64,000 nt of DNA from Saccharobesus litoralis (GCF_003063625.1 NZ_CP026604.1:3202065-3266064), one strand, 5' to 3'; shown: positions 35,413-49,617, counted from the stretch's first letter. Numbers and translations are program-made. The notes: generated from the letters alone by a model not told the origin.

Positions 35413-35937
35413 TTAACGATAAAGGTTGGTGATACATTGTCCTCTTTTTAGATAGCGGTAAGTGCTAGCTTTTTCTTTTTGCATTAAGGTCATGGTTTGC
35501 CCTTTGTAGTTTTTAATAAGCCAATGACCTAAACTGGAATTGCTTATTTTTATTTCATTGCCAATCAATTTATATTCACCGACAAGTTTTTTCGTTTGGC
35601 CTGGCACAAAAAATTCAATGCGATTGTGATTTTTAAATCGCCATTGTCGAGGACTGGTTACTGAACGTGGTGCGATTTTTTCTTTAGCTGTAGCATATTG
35701 GCACCAAAGCCCTTCAATTTTATACTCTCGATTGTTCTTGTTTTTGGTATCGTTCTTAAATTGGGCGGTATTAGAATGTGCTGATGGTGTTTGATAATGG
35801 CATGGTGTGTCTCTATATTCTGTTCGATTACCATTTTGACATTTATACACATTGGCAGTCGCAACTTGACCTGCAAGTAGTGCCATTAAGATAAGTAGTA
35901 ATTTGAACTTGTGGTGAAAAAAACGGCTTATTTGCAA
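35413..35937 (-). CDS. Secreted DUF4124-like protein
   Basis: A 174-residue protein with a signal peptide (about 1-28, KLLLILMALLAGQVATA) and a DUF4124-type start (VYKCQNGNRTEYRDTPC) with a Cys pair. A C-terminal beta-rich region of unknown family follows. The start is TTG 35937; no ATG lies near the signal peptide, and no good ribosome site is visible. The function is unknown. Confidence 0.72.
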   Translation of the reverse strand: MQISRFFHHKFKLLLILMALLAGQVATANVYKCQNGNRTEYRDTPCHYQTPSAHSNTAQFKNDTKNKNNREYKIEGLWCQYATAKEKIAPRSVTSPRQWRFKNHNRIEFFVPGQTKKLVGEYKLIGNEIKISNSSLGHWLIKNYKGQTMTLMQKEKASTYRYLKRGQCITNLYR

Positions 35938-36029
35938 TGTGTTTTACAGGTTTTAGGTCTTATTTAGACAAATTGAACAATATGATTTTATTTTAGCAGG
36001 AACTCAGTGCTAGATTAAAGCGGCTAGGT

Positions 36030-37313
36030 TTATACTTTAGGCAAGTTAACTTGTACACATAACCCTTTACTGGGCAAATTGTAAGCTAACACGTCTCCTT
36101 CCAGTCGAGCCACGGCTTTTTGAACTATAGCCAAACCTAGCCCAAAGCCCTGTGAATTTGTTTCTCCACGTTTAAATGGCTTAAATAAATCTTTTATTAA
36201 CGTTTCTGGGATACCGCTACCTTCATCCATTACTTTTAATTGCCATTGAGTTTCCTGTTCTCTAATTTCAATGGTTATATCACTTTCCGTATGTTTAAGT
36301 GCATTGTTCATTAAATTTGTCAGAGTGATAATAAACAGCTGTTTGTCTATTTGCGTACTGCCTTCATCACCAAGCAGCTTTATGTTGCGATGAGGCCAAG
36401 TATATTGATAAGCATTGATTTCTTCGGCAGCTAGTTGCTTTAAATCGTGCTTTTCTTTCTTTTTAATTTCGTCACCGTGTTCCATACGAGCTAAAGATAA
36501 CAACTCGTCAATCATATTGGTTAGATGCACAATATCTTTATCAATGCGAATTTGATTTTTTGTGCTCATTCCAGCTTGTTCAGCTATTTGAGCTGAAATT
36601 GCGTTTGCTACCTGCATGCGGGCTAATGGGGCTTTTAATTCATGGCTAACGTCATACAGTAATTGTTGTTTATCATTAATCAGATTGGCAATTTTATCTG
36701 ACATGAAATTAATCGTAGTGGCTAGCTGCCCAATCTCGTCTTTTCTTTTGGTTAGCGTACTCGATACTCTGGCGTCCAAATCACCATCCGCTAATAGTGA
36801 TATATGTTTTTTTAAACGCTTGATGGGTTGAGCGACCAATCCTGTAATAATAAAACTGAATAAACTAATGACGACTAAACTGATTATTAATCTATCATTA
36901 GAGAATTGCCGAGATAAGGTTTTAATAATTTCGCGATTGAGTGGAACTGGTACATAGCGGATTAAGAACTCTCTTCCCGAACCGGTATCTAATTTATATT
37001 CGGCAATGTTGGCCATTTGCGCTTGCGGAATACGGCCATACACTACTTTGCTTTTCGCTACCTCATATACATCGAGAAACTGAGTTAACTTTTGCTTCGC
37101 TTTAGGTACGCGACCGTTGTCTTCGTAACGTAAGACAATTGGCAAAATATTTCGCTCTAAGTAGCGCTCAAATTTTGCTTGTTGTTTTTCTTTCTCTAAG
37201 CTGAGTACAAACACCACCATAGTTGCGCCAATAATAACGAGGTTTGTTAACCATACTAGCGCAAATATTTTCCAAAAAAGGGTTTGTTTTGGCTTATCGA
37301 TTAGGTTACGCAT
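36030..37313 (-). CDS. Sensor histidine kinase, CpxA-like
   Basis: The 427-residue kinase has a helix at about 12-37, a periplasmic sensor of about 110 residues, a second helix (about 148-168), HAMP (about 170-225), a HisKA phosphoacceptor (YDVSHELKAPLARMQ, about 228) and a HATPase domain with NNALKHTES, DEGSGIPE and GFGLGLAI. All catalytic boxes are intact. The order matches CpxA, and the perfect CpxR box upstream of the operon supports that identity, but the sensor domain is not conserved enough to be sure. It overlaps the regulator gene by 13 bases. Confidence 0.85.
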   Translation of the reverse strand: MRNLIDKPKQTLFWKIFALVWLTNLVIIGATMVVFVLSLEKEKQQAKFERYLERNILPIVLRYEDNGRVPKAKQKLTQFLDVYEVAKSKVVYGRIPQAQMANIAEYKLDTGSGREFLIRYVPVPLNREIIKTLSRQFSNDRLIISLVVISLFSFIITGLVAQPIKRLKKHISLLADGDLDARVSSTLTKRKDEIGQLATTINFMSDKIANLINDKQQLLYDVSHELKAPLARMQVANAISAQIAEQAGMSTKNQIRIDKDIVHLTNMIDELLSLARMEHGDEIKKKEKHDLKQLAAEEINAYQYTWPHRNIKLLGDEGSTQIDKQLFIITLTNLMNNALKHTESDITIEIREQETQWQLKVMDEGSGIPETLIKDLFKPFKRGETNSQGFGLGLAIVQKAVARLEGDVLAYNLPSKGLCVQVNLPKV

Positions 37314-38002
37314 TGATACCCTTGACCACGAACAGTTTTAATAATGTCTTTATCAAACCCAGCTTGTTTTAATTTTTGCCTAACTCGGCTGACGTGTACA
37401 TCAATACTTCTGTCGTAGGCCGTTAATTTTCTGTGTAATATTTTTTCTGTCAGTATCTCTTTGCTCAACAATTGTCCGGCATTTTTCATTAACTCGGCTA
37501 GTACAGAAAACTCAATACCGGTAAATTCAATCGGGGTGTCTAGGAAATGACACGTTAGCATGCCAAGATCTAATTTTATACCGTGCAAGTCTATTTTGTT
37601 ATGAGTTGCGGCTGGCTCGGGTGTTGCTTTATGTCGACGGACAACAGCTTGGATCCGAGCCATTAATTCACGTGGGTTGCATGGTTTAGCTACATAATCA
37701 TCCGCACCCATTTCTAAACCTATTATTCGGTCTATTTCATCACCTCGCCCAGTCAGCATAATAACTGGCGTATCAGTATGACTACGAATAGCAGGAAGCA
37801 GTTGCAGGCCACTTAACCCCGGCATCATTATATCAAGCACCATAATGTCAGAGCGTTGACCAGAACTTAGTGCGTTGAGTAAAGGTTGGCCGCTATTAAA
37901 AGACTGTACGTTATAGTCATTCGCAGATAAATATTCAGTTAGTAATTCTGTTAGTCTTTCGTCGTCGTCGATTAGCCAAACTTTAATAGTAGATGTTGTC
38001 AT
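37301..38002 (-). CDS. OmpR-family response regulator, CpxR-like
   Basis: A 233-residue receiver plus winged-helix regulator. The phospho-acceptor is in IMVLDIMMPGLSG, the acidic pair in LIDDDERL, the conserved Lys in YVAKPCNP. The C-terminal DNA-binding domain ends in DIIKTVRGQGYQCVT. ATG 38002, with AGGAAAA upstream, is chosen; the frame continues upstream to 38161 without good start signals. With the kinase it forms a two-gene operon probably subject to autoregulation. Confidence 0.93.
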   Translation of the reverse strand: MTTSTIKVWLIDDDERLTELLTEYLSANDYNVQSFNSGQPLLNALSSGQRSDIMVLDIMMPGLSGLQLLPAIRSHTDTPVIMLTGRGDEIDRIIGLEMGADDYVAKPCNPRELMARIQAVVRRHKATPEPAATHNKIDLHGIKLDLGMLTCHFLDTPIEFTGIEFSVLAELMKNAGQLLSKEILTEKILHRKLTAYDRSIDVHVSRVRQKLKQAGFDKDIIKTVRGQGYQCVT

Positions 38003-38233
38003 TATTAATATTTTCCTGTTACTGGTTTCAGCAAATGCAAAGCTGACTTGTTTGCATATAAAGTGTAACGTTTGCTGAAGGTTACGCCAATAAATTAGAT
38101 GAGCTCTAAATGCAGAAATTAAGCTTATATTTGTCGAAACTGAAACAATGATATTCTGCAATTTAAGCGATCAAATAAGGCTTAAGTTGCCGTAAGTGTG
38201 GCATAGCCTCGCGCTAATAATTGTTAGAAAAGT

Positions 38234-38248
38234 GTAAAGTAAGGTAAA
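38234..38248 (+). promoter_or_regulatory. CpxR box
   Basis: GTAAAGTAAGGTAAA is a perfect GTAAA-N5-GTAAA tandem repeat, the CpxR-binding consensus, about 235 bases upstream of the CpxR-like start codon. It suggests autoregulation. The spacer (38003-38293) otherwise holds no gene. Confidence 0.65.
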
Positions 38249-38293
38249 TGCTTATGCAGCTTTATAGTAATTGAGTATCAAAAATACATAAAT

Positions 38294-39979
38294 TTATATT
38301 GAATAATGCATATCTTCAGCTGAAGTCGAATCGGTGGAGTATTTAACTTCGACTTTAGTTCCGTTATCAGAGTATGCAATACTTTGGCAGAGCTCACCAA
38401 TTAAGCTAATGCCTCGACCATGCTGGTTGTCTAGGTGGTTTTCTTTATTTACTGATCCACAGTTAAAACCTTTGCCAGTGTCTTTTACTATAAAGCAAAC
38501 TAAGTGCTCATCAGGGTCGTATGACGCGGTTAAGGTGACTTGCCCGCTGGTAAGGTTGTCTAATGCTTCCTGACGTTGCATGTAATAGTTAAAAAATCCG
38601 TCTTCACCGTCTTTTAGCTTAGAGTCAAGGTTAAGTAAACCGTGGTCAACGGCATTATTGTATAATTCAGCTAAGACCAAAAATAATGTTGATCTATGCT
38701 TCGTCATACCTTTAATACCAGAGATCATATCAAGGATATGAGAGACTGGATCGGTTTCTCTTATATGATCAGGGCAAACGTTTAATGTAAACTGCCAAGG
38801 CAATGGCGCGAGCTTTTCTTCTGGATCGCGATATTCATCTTCAATTGGCAAGCAGTTTACTTGACACATTGATACATCGTCTTGCTGTTCAATATCTCCG
38901 CAAAACGCTCTTAAGGTTTCTATTACATCACTTATATTAGCCTCAGGATTGCTTTGGTATAGTGACTCTAAGCGCTCCTGACCAAACATAACATCACGCG
39001 CGTTATGCGCTTCGATAACACCATCAGTAAAGGCGATTAATTTATCTAGTGGGTGAACTTCAAAATTGTATGAATCAATATCAAACTCATCATCCTCTAA
39101 AATCCCTAATGCCATGTGTTGAGAGGGAATGCGTTGCTTGATGCCACTTTCTTTGTTGATTAGCAGTACATCAGGCATGCCTCCGCTCCAAACGGATAAT
39201 GCTTTGCCGTGACTTGAAAGTTCAATGATGCAAGCCGCGCAAAACATATCGTCTGGCAATAAGCGAAGCAATTGCGAGTTAATTTCTTTGGCTATATCTC
39301 CAACCGCTAACCCTTTCGCTGTCATTGCAAAAAATGTTTGCGCAGTTGGTAACGCTCCAACTGCAGCGGCTAAACCATGCCCCGTAAAGTCGCCGAGTAA
39401 AATATAAGAACCACCCATAGGTGAACGATTGGCTAAGAAAAGGTCACCGTTAAACATGGACGCAGGAGAAAGGTGATAGTCGACTATATTTTCAACAAAA
39501 TTATTGTTGTTTAGTGCATTTGAAAATATATGCTCAACTATAAGGTGTTCGCGTTCGGTTTGGTTTTGATGGTAAAGAAGTGTTTTATTTTGTTCAGTAA
39601 CGCTTTGAGATAGTTCGCGGTTACGTTGATGAGCGCGGATTTTAGCGGTTAGAATGACCTTATCGAATGGTTTAGCTAAAAAGTCATCTCCACCGACTTC
39701 TAAACACTTAAGCATGGATTTTTGATCATCTAATGCCGTGATAAAAATAATCGGTAAATGTATGTCACCCGCTTTTTGCTTTAATAACGGCGCTGTTTCA
39801 TAACCGTCCATTACAGGCATGACAACATCAAGTAATACGATATCAGGTTGAACATCATCAAAAATATCAATGGCTACTTTACCATGTTCGGCAAGTATTA
39901 CCTCATATCCTTCCGATTCCAACATAAACTGCAACATGGTGCGGTTTAGATCTTGGTCATCGACAACCAAAATACGCAT
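38294..39979 (-). CDS. Response regulator with PP2C phosphatase and anti-sigma-type kinase domains
   Basis: The 561-residue three-domain protein has a receiver (about 1-120, with DIVLLDVVMPVMDG), a PP2C/SpoIIE serine phosphatase (about 165-375, with LLGDFTGHGLAAAVGALP and FTDGVIEAHNA) and a C-terminal HATPase of the RsbW/HsbR type (about 415-550, with LAELYNNAVDHGLL and KDTGKGFN). It parallels HsbR of Pseudomonas and CrsR of Shewanella, which switch a STAS partner by phosphorylation and dephosphorylation. The STAS gene lies 40 bases upstream on the same strand. Confidence 0.93.
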   Translation of the reverse strand: MRILVVDDQDLNRTMLQFMLESEGYEVILAEHGKVAIDIFDDVQPDIVLLDVVMPVMDGYETAPLLKQKAGDIHLPIIFITALDDQKSMLKCLEVGGDDFLAKPFDKVILTAKIRAHQRNRELSQSVTEQNKTLLYHQNQTEREHLIVEHIFSNALNNNNFVENIVDYHLSPASMFNGDLFLANRSPMGGSYILLGDFTGHGLAAAVGALPTAQTFFAMTAKGLAVGDIAKEINSQLLRLLPDDMFCAACIIELSSHGKALSVWSGGMPDVLLINKESGIKQRIPSQHMALGILEDDEFDIDSYNFEVHPLDKLIAFTDGVIEAHNARDVMFGQERLESLYQSNPEANISDVIETLRAFCGDIEQQDDVSMCQVNCLPIEDEYRDPEEKLAPLPWQFTLNVCPDHIRETDPVSHILDMISGIKGMTKHRSTLFLVLAELYNNAVDHGLLNLDSKLKDGEDGFFNYYMQRQEALDNLTSGQVTLTASYDPDEHLVCFIVKDTGKGFNCGSVNKENHLDNQHGRGISLIGELCQSIAYSDNGTKVEVKYSTDSTSAEDMHYSI

Positions 39980-40019
39980 ACTTAATTTTTCCTTTCAGCC
40001 ATACAAATGATTAGTTGAA

Positions 40020-40325
40020 TTAATCAATCTCAAATTTTTTGTCGAAGCGAGAAATCTGTAGAATTTTCTTGATTTGTGGCCGGCAATTGGCAATTCGAAT
40101 ACCCGATACTTTACTACCTAGATTCTTTTGCATGTTGAGTAACATCCCTAAAGCGGAAGAATCCATATATTCAGTTTCGCGTAAATCAATAATGACTTTT
40201 GGCGAACTATCCCCTATATCGGCATAAGCAGCGCGAAAATCTTGAACTAAGTTGAAGTCAAACTTACCTTTAATTTGAATAGTAAAAGTAGAGCCGTCTG
40301 CAGCTAAGCTTTTGGTCAAACTCAT
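40020..40325 (-). CDS. STAS-domain anti-sigma factor antagonist (HsbA/CrsA-like)
   Basis: A 101-residue STAS protein with the conserved Ser in RETEYMDSSALGMLLNMQ, the expected phosphorylation site of an antagonist. ATG 40325, with GAGGAAA upstream, is preferred over the longer frame from 40370. It is the likely partner of the downstream PP2C/kinase protein. In characterised systems this switch controls a sigma factor, a diguanylate cyclase or biofilm genes; the target here is unknown. Confidence 0.92.
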   Translation of the reverse strand: MSLTKSLAADGSTFTIQIKGKFDFNLVQDFRAAYADIGDSSPKVIIDLRETEYMDSSALGMLLNMQKNLGSKVSGIRIANCRPQIKKILQISRFDKKFEID

Positions 40326-40374
40326 TTTTTTTTCCTCGTAGACATAGCCTGTTAAATGCGCATTAATCACTAAT

Positions 40375-40630
40375 ATAGCTGGAAATAATTATATTTCGCT
40401 ATTGCTGTTACATTAAAAAGCAAAAAGTTTAGGGTATCTGCTCATTTTTTCGATTAAAACTAACAGTGTTATTCATATTTTTAACTTATTTAGTCAGAAC
40501 TGCAAAGTTAATTTTTATTGTAATTTCAATTTACTATAGCTGAATTCCCTGATCTTGACACCTATATTGAAGCTAAATGCGAGGTGAGTGTGATTACTTA
40601 ATTAATTTCACTGTATCTTAGTCCTTTTTG
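40375..40630. other. Intergenic region between STAS gene and rplY
   Basis: About 250 AT-rich bases separating divergent units. I see no gene or clear repeat. It should contain the leftward promoter of the STAS/PP2C operon. Confidence 0.4.
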
Positions 40631-40659
40631 TTGAGACAGTTTGTTCAAGGTGCTAGAAT
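40631..40659 (+). promoter_or_regulatory. Probable rplY promoter
   Basis: TTGAGA (40631) and TAGAAT (40654) separated by 17 bases, followed by a GC-rich stretch (GCGCCGCCC), about 80 bases upstream of rplY. The GC-rich discriminator fits growth-rate control of a ribosomal gene. Confidence 0.7.
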
Positions 40660-40740
40660 GCGCCGCCCTTTTTTCAGGGTTAGTGTTATTTTTGGTCGCG
40701 AAAATAACAAGTCTATAATTATTAAATTGGAGAATTGCAA

Positions 40741-41352
40741 ATGGCAATTTATGAATTAAATGCAGCTGTACGTACAGAGTTAGGGAAAGGTGCGAGCCGC
40801 CGCCTACGTCATGCTGATAAAGTACCAGCTGTATTATACGGTGGTGAAAAAGATGCTGTTTCATTAACACTTGAGCATAACAAAGTTGCTCAAGCAGCTG
40901 AGTTTGAAGGCTTTTACTCACACATTTTAACGCTTAACGTTGATGGTGAAAAAGTTGAAGCACTTTTAAAAGATATTCAGCGTCATCCTTTCAAGCCGAA
41001 AATTATGCATTTAGATTTTCAGCGTGTAGATGCAAATCATAAAGTACACACGTCTGTACCAATTCACTTCATTAACGAAGAAGGCGCTCCTGCAGTTAAA
41101 GCAGGTGGTGTTATCGCGCATCATGCAAACGAAATTGAAGTGACTTGTTTACCTAAAGATTTACCAGAGTTCATCGAAGTTGACGTGGCTAAGGTAGAAT
41201 TAGGTCAAACATTACATTTATCTGACGTTGTATTACCTGGTGGTGTATCTTCAGTTGAACTTGCAAAAGGTGAAAGCCATGATGTTGCAGTTGTAACGAT
41301 TGATAAGCCTAAAGGTGCTGCAGAAGAGTCAGACGAAGACGCTGCTGAATAA
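40741..41352 (+). CDS. rplY: 50S ribosomal protein L25 (Ctc type)
   Basis: About 203 residues. The N-terminal L25 domain ([20 protein letters not shown] and VPAVLYGG) binds 5S rRNA, and a C-terminal TL5/Ctc domain follows, ending in an acidic tail. It is the long form of L25, unlike the short E. coli protein. ATG 40741 follows GGAGA. The frame starts six bases earlier at TTG, which is not used. It is followed 14 bases later by pth, a conserved gene order. Confidence 0.97.
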   Translation: MAIYELNAAVRTELGKGASRRLRHADKVPAVLYGGEKDAVSLTLEHNKVAQAAEFEGFYSHILTLNVDGEKVEALLKDIQRHPFKPKIMHLDFQRVDANHKVHTSVPIHFINEEGAPAVKAGGVIAHHANEIEVTCLPKDLPEFIEVDVAKVELGQTLHLSDVVLPGGVSSVELAKGESHDVAVVTIDKPKGAAEESDEDAAE

Positions 41353-41366
41353 GTAGTTGATTCGAC

Positions 41367-41954
41367 ATGGCTGAATTTGCCAAACTTATTGTGGGCCTGG
41401 GTAATCCAGGCTCAGAATATCAAAATACCCGTCATAACGCTGGCGAGTGGTATGTTCGCCAACTCGCGAAAGATCATAACGCCTTACTTAAAGTAGAGCC
41501 AAAACATCATGGCTTAGTCTCTCGTATTACATTACAAGGCAGAGACGTTCGTTTATTAATCCCAACTACTTTCATGAATCGCAGTGGACAAGCTGTATCT
41601 AGCCTTGCCCAGTTTTATAAAATTTCACCGGAAGAGATCCTAGTCGCTCATGATGAAATGGCAATTGATCCAGGAGTCGCTAAGTTTAAGCGCGGTGGAG
41701 GTCATGCCGGTCATAATGGATTGAGAGATATAATTAGTTGCTTAGGAAATAATAAAAACTTTTTACGCTTGCGTATAGGTATAGGGCACCCCGGTGATAA
41801 AAATCGCGTATCGGGGTTCGTTTTAGGTAAAGCTTCTCAATCAGAACAAAATTTAATTGATGCGGCTATTGATGAGTCATTACGTTGTACAGATATTTGG
41901 TATAAACAAGATCTGTCAAAAGCAATGAATAGATTGCATTCGTTTAAAGGTTAA
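41367..41954 (+). CDS. pth: Peptidyl-tRNA hydrolase
   Basis: The 195-residue enzyme recycles tRNA by cleaving peptidyl-tRNA released during translation. [22 protein letters not shown] contains the catalytic His, FMNRSG and [10 protein letters not shown] hold other active-site residues, and [13 protein letters not shown] is the conserved loop. The length is normal. It is located between rplY and ychF, the usual arrangement in gammaproteobacteria. Confidence 0.97.
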   Translation: MAEFAKLIVGLGNPGSEYQNTRHNAGEWYVRQLAKDHNALLKVEPKHHGLVSRITLQGRDVRLLIPTTFMNRSGQAVSSLAQFYKISPEEILVAHDEMAIDPGVAKFKRGGGHAGHNGLRDIISCLGNNKNFLRLRIGIGHPGDKNRVSGFVLGKASQSEQNLIDAAIDESLRCTDIWYKQDLSKAMNRLHSFKG

Positions 41955-41972
41955 ATTATAGGACACAAAATT

Positions 41973-43064
41973 ATGGGTTTTAAATGTGGTATTGTTGGTT
42001 TACCAAATGTAGGTAAATCCACTTTATTTAATGCATTAACTAAAGCTGGTATCGAAGCAGCAAACTTTCCGTTTTGTACAATTGAACCTAATACAGGGGT
42101 AGTACCAGTTCCGGATACGCGTCTTAATGCATTAGCTGACATCGTAAACCCGCAAAAAATATTGCCTACAACAATGGAATTTGTTGATATAGCCGGATTA
42201 GTGGCAGGTGCATCTAAAGGTGAAGGTTTAGGCAACCAATTCTTAGCTAATATTCGCGAAACTGATGCCATTGGTCATGTAGTTCGTTGCTTTGAAAATG
42301 AAAATATCGTTCATGTTGCAGGGCAAGTTGATCCGTCTGAGGACATAGATGTTATAAACACTGAACTTGCTTTATCGGATTTAGATACCGCTGAGCGTGC
42401 TATTCATCGTCAAAGTAAGCGAGCTAAAGGTGGTGATAAGGATGCTAAGTTTGAAGTTCAGGTGCTTGAAAAAATTAAACCCACATTAGATGAAGGTTTA
42501 ATGCTGAGAACGTTAGAATTAAGTAAAGAAGAATTAGAAGCAATTAGCTATCTAAACTTTTTAACGCTTAAACCGACGATGTATATTGCAAACGTTAATG
42601 AAGATGGCTTTGACGATAATCCTTATCTTGATAAAGTTCGAGAGATTGCAGCTGAAGAAAATGCCGTTGTGGTCGCAGTTTGCGCAGCAATAGAAGCTGA
42701 AATTGCTGAATTAGATGACGAAGAGCGCGATGAATTTTTAGAAGACTTAGGTATTGAAGAGCCAGGTCTAAATCGTGTGATCAGGGCAGGCTATGAATTA
42801 CTCAATTTACATACCTACTTCACTGCTGGTGTGAAAGAGGTAAGAGCTTGGACAATACCCGTTAACTCTACAGCACCACAAGCCGCTGGAAAAATCCACA
42901 CTGACTTTGAAAAAGGATTTATTCGAGCTGAAGTGATAGGTTATGACGAATATGTTGAATTTAAAGGTGAAGCAGGTGCTAAAGACGCTGGTAAATGGCG
43001 TTTAGAAGGGAAAGACTATATAGTTAAAGACGGCGATGTCATCCACTTCCGTTTTAATGTTTAG
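41973..43064 (+). CDS. ychF: Redox-responsive ATPase/GTPase YchF
   Basis: A 363-residue Obg-family P-loop protein. G1 is [10 protein letters not shown]3 [16 protein letters not shown], and the non-canonical G4 NVNED fits ATP rather than GTP preference. The C-terminal TGS domain contains [14 protein letters not shown] and [11 protein letters not shown]. It binds ribosomes and has been linked to oxidative-stress sensing. A strong terminator follows. Confidence 0.97.
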   Translation: MGFKCGIVGLPNVGKSTLFNALTKAGIEAANFPFCTIEPNTGVVPVPDTRLNALADIVNPQKILPTTMEFVDIAGLVAGASKGEGLGNQFLANIRETDAIGHVVRCFENENIVHVAGQVDPSEDIDVINTELALSDLDTAERAIHRQSKRAKGGDKDAKFEVQVLEKIKPTLDEGLMLRTLELSKEELEAISYLNFLTLKPTMYIANVNEDGFDDNPYLDKVREIAAEENAVVVAVCAAIEAEIAELDDEERDEFLEDLGIEEPGLNRVIRAGYELLNLHTYFTAGVKEVRAWTIPVNSTAPQAAGKIHTDFEKGFIRAEVIGYDEYVEFKGEAGAKDAGKWRLEGKDYIVKDGDVIHFRFNV

Positions 43065-43087
43065 TTAAGATTACTGTTAACGGACAT

Positions 43088-43115
43088 AAAAAAACTCGCC
43101 ACGGCGAGTTTTTTT
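43088..43115 (+). terminator. ychF terminator
   Basis: AAAAAACTCGCC / GGCGAGTTTTTT stem with a very short loop and a run of seven T, 24 bases after the stop. It also works in the opposite direction for the convergent RRM gene. Confidence 0.9.
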
Positions 43116-43141
43116 AATTTTAAAAGCTCTATCTAATTAGA

Positions 43142-43627
43142 TCATTCAGTTGCTAATTTTGCATCATCCTGCTGTTGAGGTGCTGGTCGATCTTTTGCTT
43201 CACGAACTTTAAGCGTACGTTGTTGAAATTCAGCGTCATTTAATGCACTAATGGCATTCTCAGCGTCTTTTTCAGCAATTTCAACAAAACCAAAGCCTTT
43301 ACGTTTACCAGTGTTTCTGTCTCTCATTAATCTAACTGATACGACCTTAGCGTGTTTACTAAATAGCTCTCTTACTGCGGCTTCATTGGCGCGATAAGGT
43401 AAGTTTCCAACATATAATGTTTTTGATGCACCTTTGTAAACCTGAGGAGAGTCAGTACTATCTGAATCTGAACTGCTAGGTATAAAGGACACTATAAAGC
43501 CACCAATTAAAACACCTGCAGCTAAAGCAATATTTGTTTCTAATTGCAAACCTAACACAGGCAATAAAATAAATACAACGACAGCTAAAATAACTGTAAC
43601 TGCTAATTGTTTAGTAATATTTGACAT
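43142..43627 (-). CDS. Membrane-anchored RNA-recognition-motif protein
   Basis: About 161 residues. Two hydrophobic helices (about 8-24 and 31-48) precede one RRM with RNP2 TLYVGNLPY and RNP1 KGFGFVEI, and a short Gln/charged tail. RRM proteins occur in cyanobacteria and several proteobacteria; a membrane-anchored version is less common. ATG 43627 is chosen because the upstream frame to 43768 is low-complexity and lacks support. It may bring RNA to the inner membrane, which is inference. Confidence 0.82.
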   Translation of the reverse strand: MSNITKQLAVTVILAVVVFILLPVLGLQLETNIALAAGVLIGGFIVSFIPSSSDSDSTDSPQVYKGASKTLYVGNLPYRANEAAVRELFSKHAKVVSVRLMRDRNTGKRKGFGFVEIAEKDAENAISALNDAEFQQRTLKVREAKDRPAPQQQDDAKLATE

Positions 43628-43813
43628 AAATTTAATCCCAGAAGCGGAAATTTTAATTCTCATTAATTGAAAAGATAAGCTAACCAACAGACTTAATAAA
43701 TGATTTGAGTATAAGAAAAGACTCATTAAATAAGTAGCTAACAGTCGATTAGTATAAATAATGAGCATTTAAGAGTAAATCTAAAAAAACTATTATTTTT
43801 TACTAATTTTTAG

Positions 43814-43841
43814 TTGACCTAATTAAATTCCTCCCTATAAT
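43814..43841 (+). promoter_or_regulatory. rRNA promoter P1
   Basis: TTGACC (43814) and TATAAT (43836) with a 16-base spacer, followed directly by the GC-rich discriminator GCGCCCCC. GC-rich discriminators confer sensitivity to ppGpp/DksA. Confidence 0.85.
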
Positions 43842-43928
43842 GCGCCCCCACAAACGAGGCGGCCTCAACAAGAGTTGAAACCAAATCGACAAGGTTAAAA
43901 TTAATTTTAAATGTTTTGAAAATTAAAG

Positions 43929-43956
43929 TTGACTTTGAAAAATAAGGGCGTATTAT
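43929..43956 (+). promoter_or_regulatory. rRNA promoter P2
   Basis: TTGACT (43929) and TATTAT (43951) with a 16-base spacer, followed by CGCGTCCCGC. A second tandem promoter about 115 bases downstream of P1. Confidence 0.85.
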
Positions 43957-44032
43957 TCGCGTCCCGCTTTGAGAGGAATGCCTCACAAAGCAGTCGAAAC
44001 AAATCGGTTTATTCCCAAAGGTTTCGGCAAGT

Positions 44033-44048
44033 TCTTTAACAATTTGGT
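44033..44048 (+). promoter_or_regulatory. rrn boxA antitermination site
   Basis: GTTCTTTAACAATTTG matches the boxA consensus (TGCTCTTTAACA) in the 16S leader. A similar motif, TGTTCTTTAACAATT, precedes 23S near 46289. Confidence 0.75.
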
Positions 44049-44199
44049 AGCTTACTTATCTGTGTGGGCACTCGTAAATATTCAGGTATAAAAAATTACT
44101 TGATGAAGAATGAGTGACTTATACAGTCTTAAAACTTGCTTCAACGACTTTGGTTGTTGAGTAAAAAATCAGAATTCATTGAGACCCAGATTTACTTTT

Positions 44200-45726
<1,527 letters not shown>

Positions 45727-45823
45727 CCTAAGACTTGAAATTTACTGAGTGTTCACACAGATAAGAAGTTACCAAAGTGGTTGAAGAGAGAGTCATTCGG
45801 CTGAGTGCCGAGGCTGAAGATTT

Positions 45824-45900
<77 letters not shown>

Positions 45901-46040
45901 AAATCTCTTGTATACTGCGTTGTTTGAATCGTCGTTTAGTGAACTAAACGTCCTCATCAAACGCCTTGTCTACAAAAGATTTAAATCTAAAGTTAAAAAG
46001 ACTCGCAACTGTTTTTAGATAGTTGATCTATCGGGAAAAT

Positions 46041-46116
46041 GGGGCTATAGCTCAGCTGGGAGAGCGCCTGCCTTGCACGCAGGAGGTCAGCAGTTCGATC
46101 CTGCTTAGCTCCACCA
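46041..46116 (+). tRNA. alaT: tRNA-Ala (TGC)
   Basis: A 76-nt cloverleaf beginning GGGGCTATAGCTC and ending AGCTCCACCA, anticodon TGC, encoded CCA. Second tRNA of the rrn spacer. Confidence 0.97.
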
Positions 46117-46424
46117 ACTCCTTTCTTAGGGATTGGTCATGGAAATAAAAACACATTAACTCTACACAAGAAACCAAACCTAATCGATTGATAGGTTCAG
46201 TAATGAATTTACCTCGTTTGATTATGTTTGGTTTTTTATTGTCGATTTTTCATTGTGAAGGTCGATATCTTACGAAAGTAAGCAACCAAATGTTCTTTAA
46301 CAATTAGGCAAAAGTAATAAGTTCATCCATATAGTGAATTTAGTATTCAAAATTTAATAGGCGCGTGAAAGTGTCATTTTGATTTATACGATTTGAATAA
46401 TCGAAAGGTTATTTCGGGTTGTAT
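46117..46424 (+). other. 16S-23S spacer, 3' part
   Basis: No gene. It contains a second boxA (near 46289) and complementary stretches such as AACCAAACCTAA and its partner before TTGTCG. These form the processing stem around 23S rRNA. Confidence 0.6.
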
Positions 46425-49297
<2,873 letters not shown>

Positions 49298-49428
49298 ACA
49301 ACGCCGAAGTGGCTTTGTGTGAGATGACACTAAAGACCCTATTAATAAATACTAAACGAACTATAAAGAACGAACTTATTACAAGCCTAATTGGTATTTA
49401 ACTCAAGAGTTGAATACATAACAGTTTA

Positions 49429-49546
49429 TGCCTGACGGCGATAGCATTGCGGAACCACCTGACTCCATCTCGAACTCAGAAGTGAAACGCAATTGCGGCG
49501 ATGGTAGTGTGGGAGGTCCCATGTGAGAGTAGCACACTGTCAGGCT
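49429..49546 (+). rRNA. rrf: 5S ribosomal RNA
   Basis: About 118 nt, starting TGCCTGACGGCGATAGC and ending CACACTGTCAGGCT, with pairing ends and the conserved CTCCATCTCGAACTCAG segment. Confidence 0.97.
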
Positions 49547-49559
49547 CTTATTCCAAAAG

Positions 49560-49590
49560 AAGCCCTTAGCGTTAGCTAAGGGCTTTTTGC
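49560..49590 (+). terminator. rrn operon terminator
   Basis: AGCCCTTAGC / GCTAAGGGCT with loop GTTA, followed by TTTTT, 14 bases after 5S. Confidence 0.92.
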
Positions 49591-49617
49591 GTTCAGGCTA
49601 AAACTATACCGAGGTAG

